A DNA stretch of 64,000 nt from Chryseobacterium gleum (GTDB lineage Bacteria > Bacteroidota > Bacteroidia > Flavobacteriales_D > Sanyastnellaceae), in NCBI GenBank assembly GCA_945881835.1, contig CAMCVP010000003.1, forward strand, positions 62,001-126,000. The letters are read 5' to 3'. Under the pieces are notes generated by a model. That model saw only the letters and a program-made list of their open reading frames with translations. It did not search any database and had not been told where the DNA came from. The stretch's first letter is position 1. Each line of letters starts with the position of its first letter. Position numbers and translations under genes: made by a program. Below are positions 63,042 to 64,000 of this stretch, one piece after another.

Positions 63042-63671
63042 CGATTGAAAATCCTTCGCAAGATAAGGTTTTAATCGTTCTTTCGTTTCAACTTGAACAG
63101 CAATAATTTTCTCGAATTCTGCTTGATTTTTAATAGGTCCGTTGTTCTTTCTATACAAAACAACAGCCTTGGCCTCTTTGTAGCTTAAATAGGGGTGAAG
63201 GGCAAGCTCTTCCTCGGTTTTTGTATTAATACCTAAGGGTTGAATAATCGCGGTGTTCACTTGAATCAAAGAGTGAATTCGTTCGAAAATGTTTTCTGGA
63301 AAATGATAAATTTCTAACAATTGAAAGCTCGAGGAAAAACCTCCAAGTTGTTCACGATAAATGAGGATTTTCGAAATCAAATACCCTGGTATTTTCAATT
63401 GTAATAAATCACTTGAGTCAGCCGAATTGATTTCAACAGATTTTAGTTCAGTAGTTGAATTGTATTGATTGATCGGAATGTATACGCTATCCTTATGAGC
63501 TACGGAAAGCGAATCGTATTGAAGAATGATAGAACTGGTTGGGTAATAAAACGCAGCAATTTCCTTGTAGGTCAAATAACTTGCAGCCAGAGCAATCCAG
63601 ATGAAAATACTCATTCGTTGGTCTTTAGAAAGTAGCGCACTTTTCATGTTGTTTTTGTTTTCAAATTTCAA
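63012..63671 (-). CDS. helix-hairpin-helix (ComEA-like) protein
   Basis: SVEINSADSSDLLQLKIPGYLISKILIYREQLGGFSS and PLGINTKTEEELALHPYLSYKEAKAVVLYRKNNGPI HhH repeats. Confidence 0.82.
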   Translation of the reverse strand: MKFENKNNMKSALLSKDQRMSIFIWIALAASYLTYKEIAAFYYPTSSIILQYDSLSVAHKDSVYIPINQYNSTTELKSVEINSADSSDLLQLKIPGYLISKILIYREQLGGFSSSFQLLEIYHFPENIFERIHSLIQVNTAIIQPLGINTKTEEELALHPYLSYKEAKAVVLYRKNNGPIKNQAEFEKIIAVQVETKERLKPYLAKDFQSYANTTGKSP

Positions 63672-63818
63672 TATTGAAAATCACTTGTCGAAATTGTACT
63701 TATTGGAAAAGCGCATAATTTTCTAAGGATTAATTTCCGATTGTTTGAAAAAACAAGAAAATAGAAGGCTCATAACAGGAATGAAGTTATGTCTAAAATT
63801 CTAATATGAATGAATCAA

Positions 63819-64000
63819 CTAGCGCGAAAGGACGATATGTCCGTAAATAATTTCGTCGTCGCCAAATTGAGATTTGTATAAAATCTTGTACGAATAGGCT
63901 CCATTGGGCGCATAATAATCGCCACTCCGAACATTTCCAGTCCAAAAAAAGTTTTGTTTGTTTCCTTCAAAAACAACATCACCCCAACGGTTGAAAATTG
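63819..64000 (-). CDS. 3' end of gene with gliding-motility-associated (CHU_C-type) C-terminal domain, truncated by window
   Basis: Minus strand encodes IFNRWGDVVFEGNKQNFFWTGNVRSGDYYAPNGAYSYKILYKSQFGDDEIIYGHIVLSR-stop. Confidence 0.85.
   Translation of the reverse strand, partial: IFNRWGDVVFEGNKQNFFWTGNVRSGDYYAPNGAYSYKILYKSQFGDDEIIYGHIVLSR

Overview
This window is Bacteroidota (Flavobacteriales-like) chromosome, judged from T9SS sorting tails, a CHU_C tail, BshA and the rpsU-xerC-hpf-tRNA-tuf-secE-nusG-rpl-rpoBC gene order. About 46.6-63.7 kb is a conserved minus-strand housekeeping block: rpoC, rpoB, rplL, rplJ, rplA, rplK, nusG, secE, five tRNAs, tuf, hpf, xerC, rpsU, acyl-CoA dehydrogenase, apt. 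The left part carries a GH3/beta-lactamase tail, bshA, msrB, uvrA, a sigma factor, an ABC-type binding lipoprotein, an acyl-CoA carboxylase, a multi-TM mannosyltransferase, a 2958-aa T9SS cargo protein, an ASPIC/VCBS protein, sppA, folK, dNK, sucD and mnmE. An AT-rich toxin-antitoxin patch at 29.9-33.9 kb holds a canonical hipBA and a split hipB/hipS/hipT locus. The most unusual signal is a family of short tandem arrays at about 7772-7861, 8273-8371, 11311-11393, 11531-11599 and 23988-24060. In each array a locus-specific 3-6 bp constant spacer alternates with 7-14 bp mini-palindromes. The stem sequence differs from unit to unit but both arms change together, and most loops are GNA (GAA/GTA/GCA/GGA) on one strand, including exact GCGAAGC. 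Four arrays sit in frame inside two protein-coding genes; the fifth lies between two convergent genes and supplies the C-terminus and stop codon of one of them. I know of no named element with this architecture. All calls are from reading the sequence only; no database search was run.
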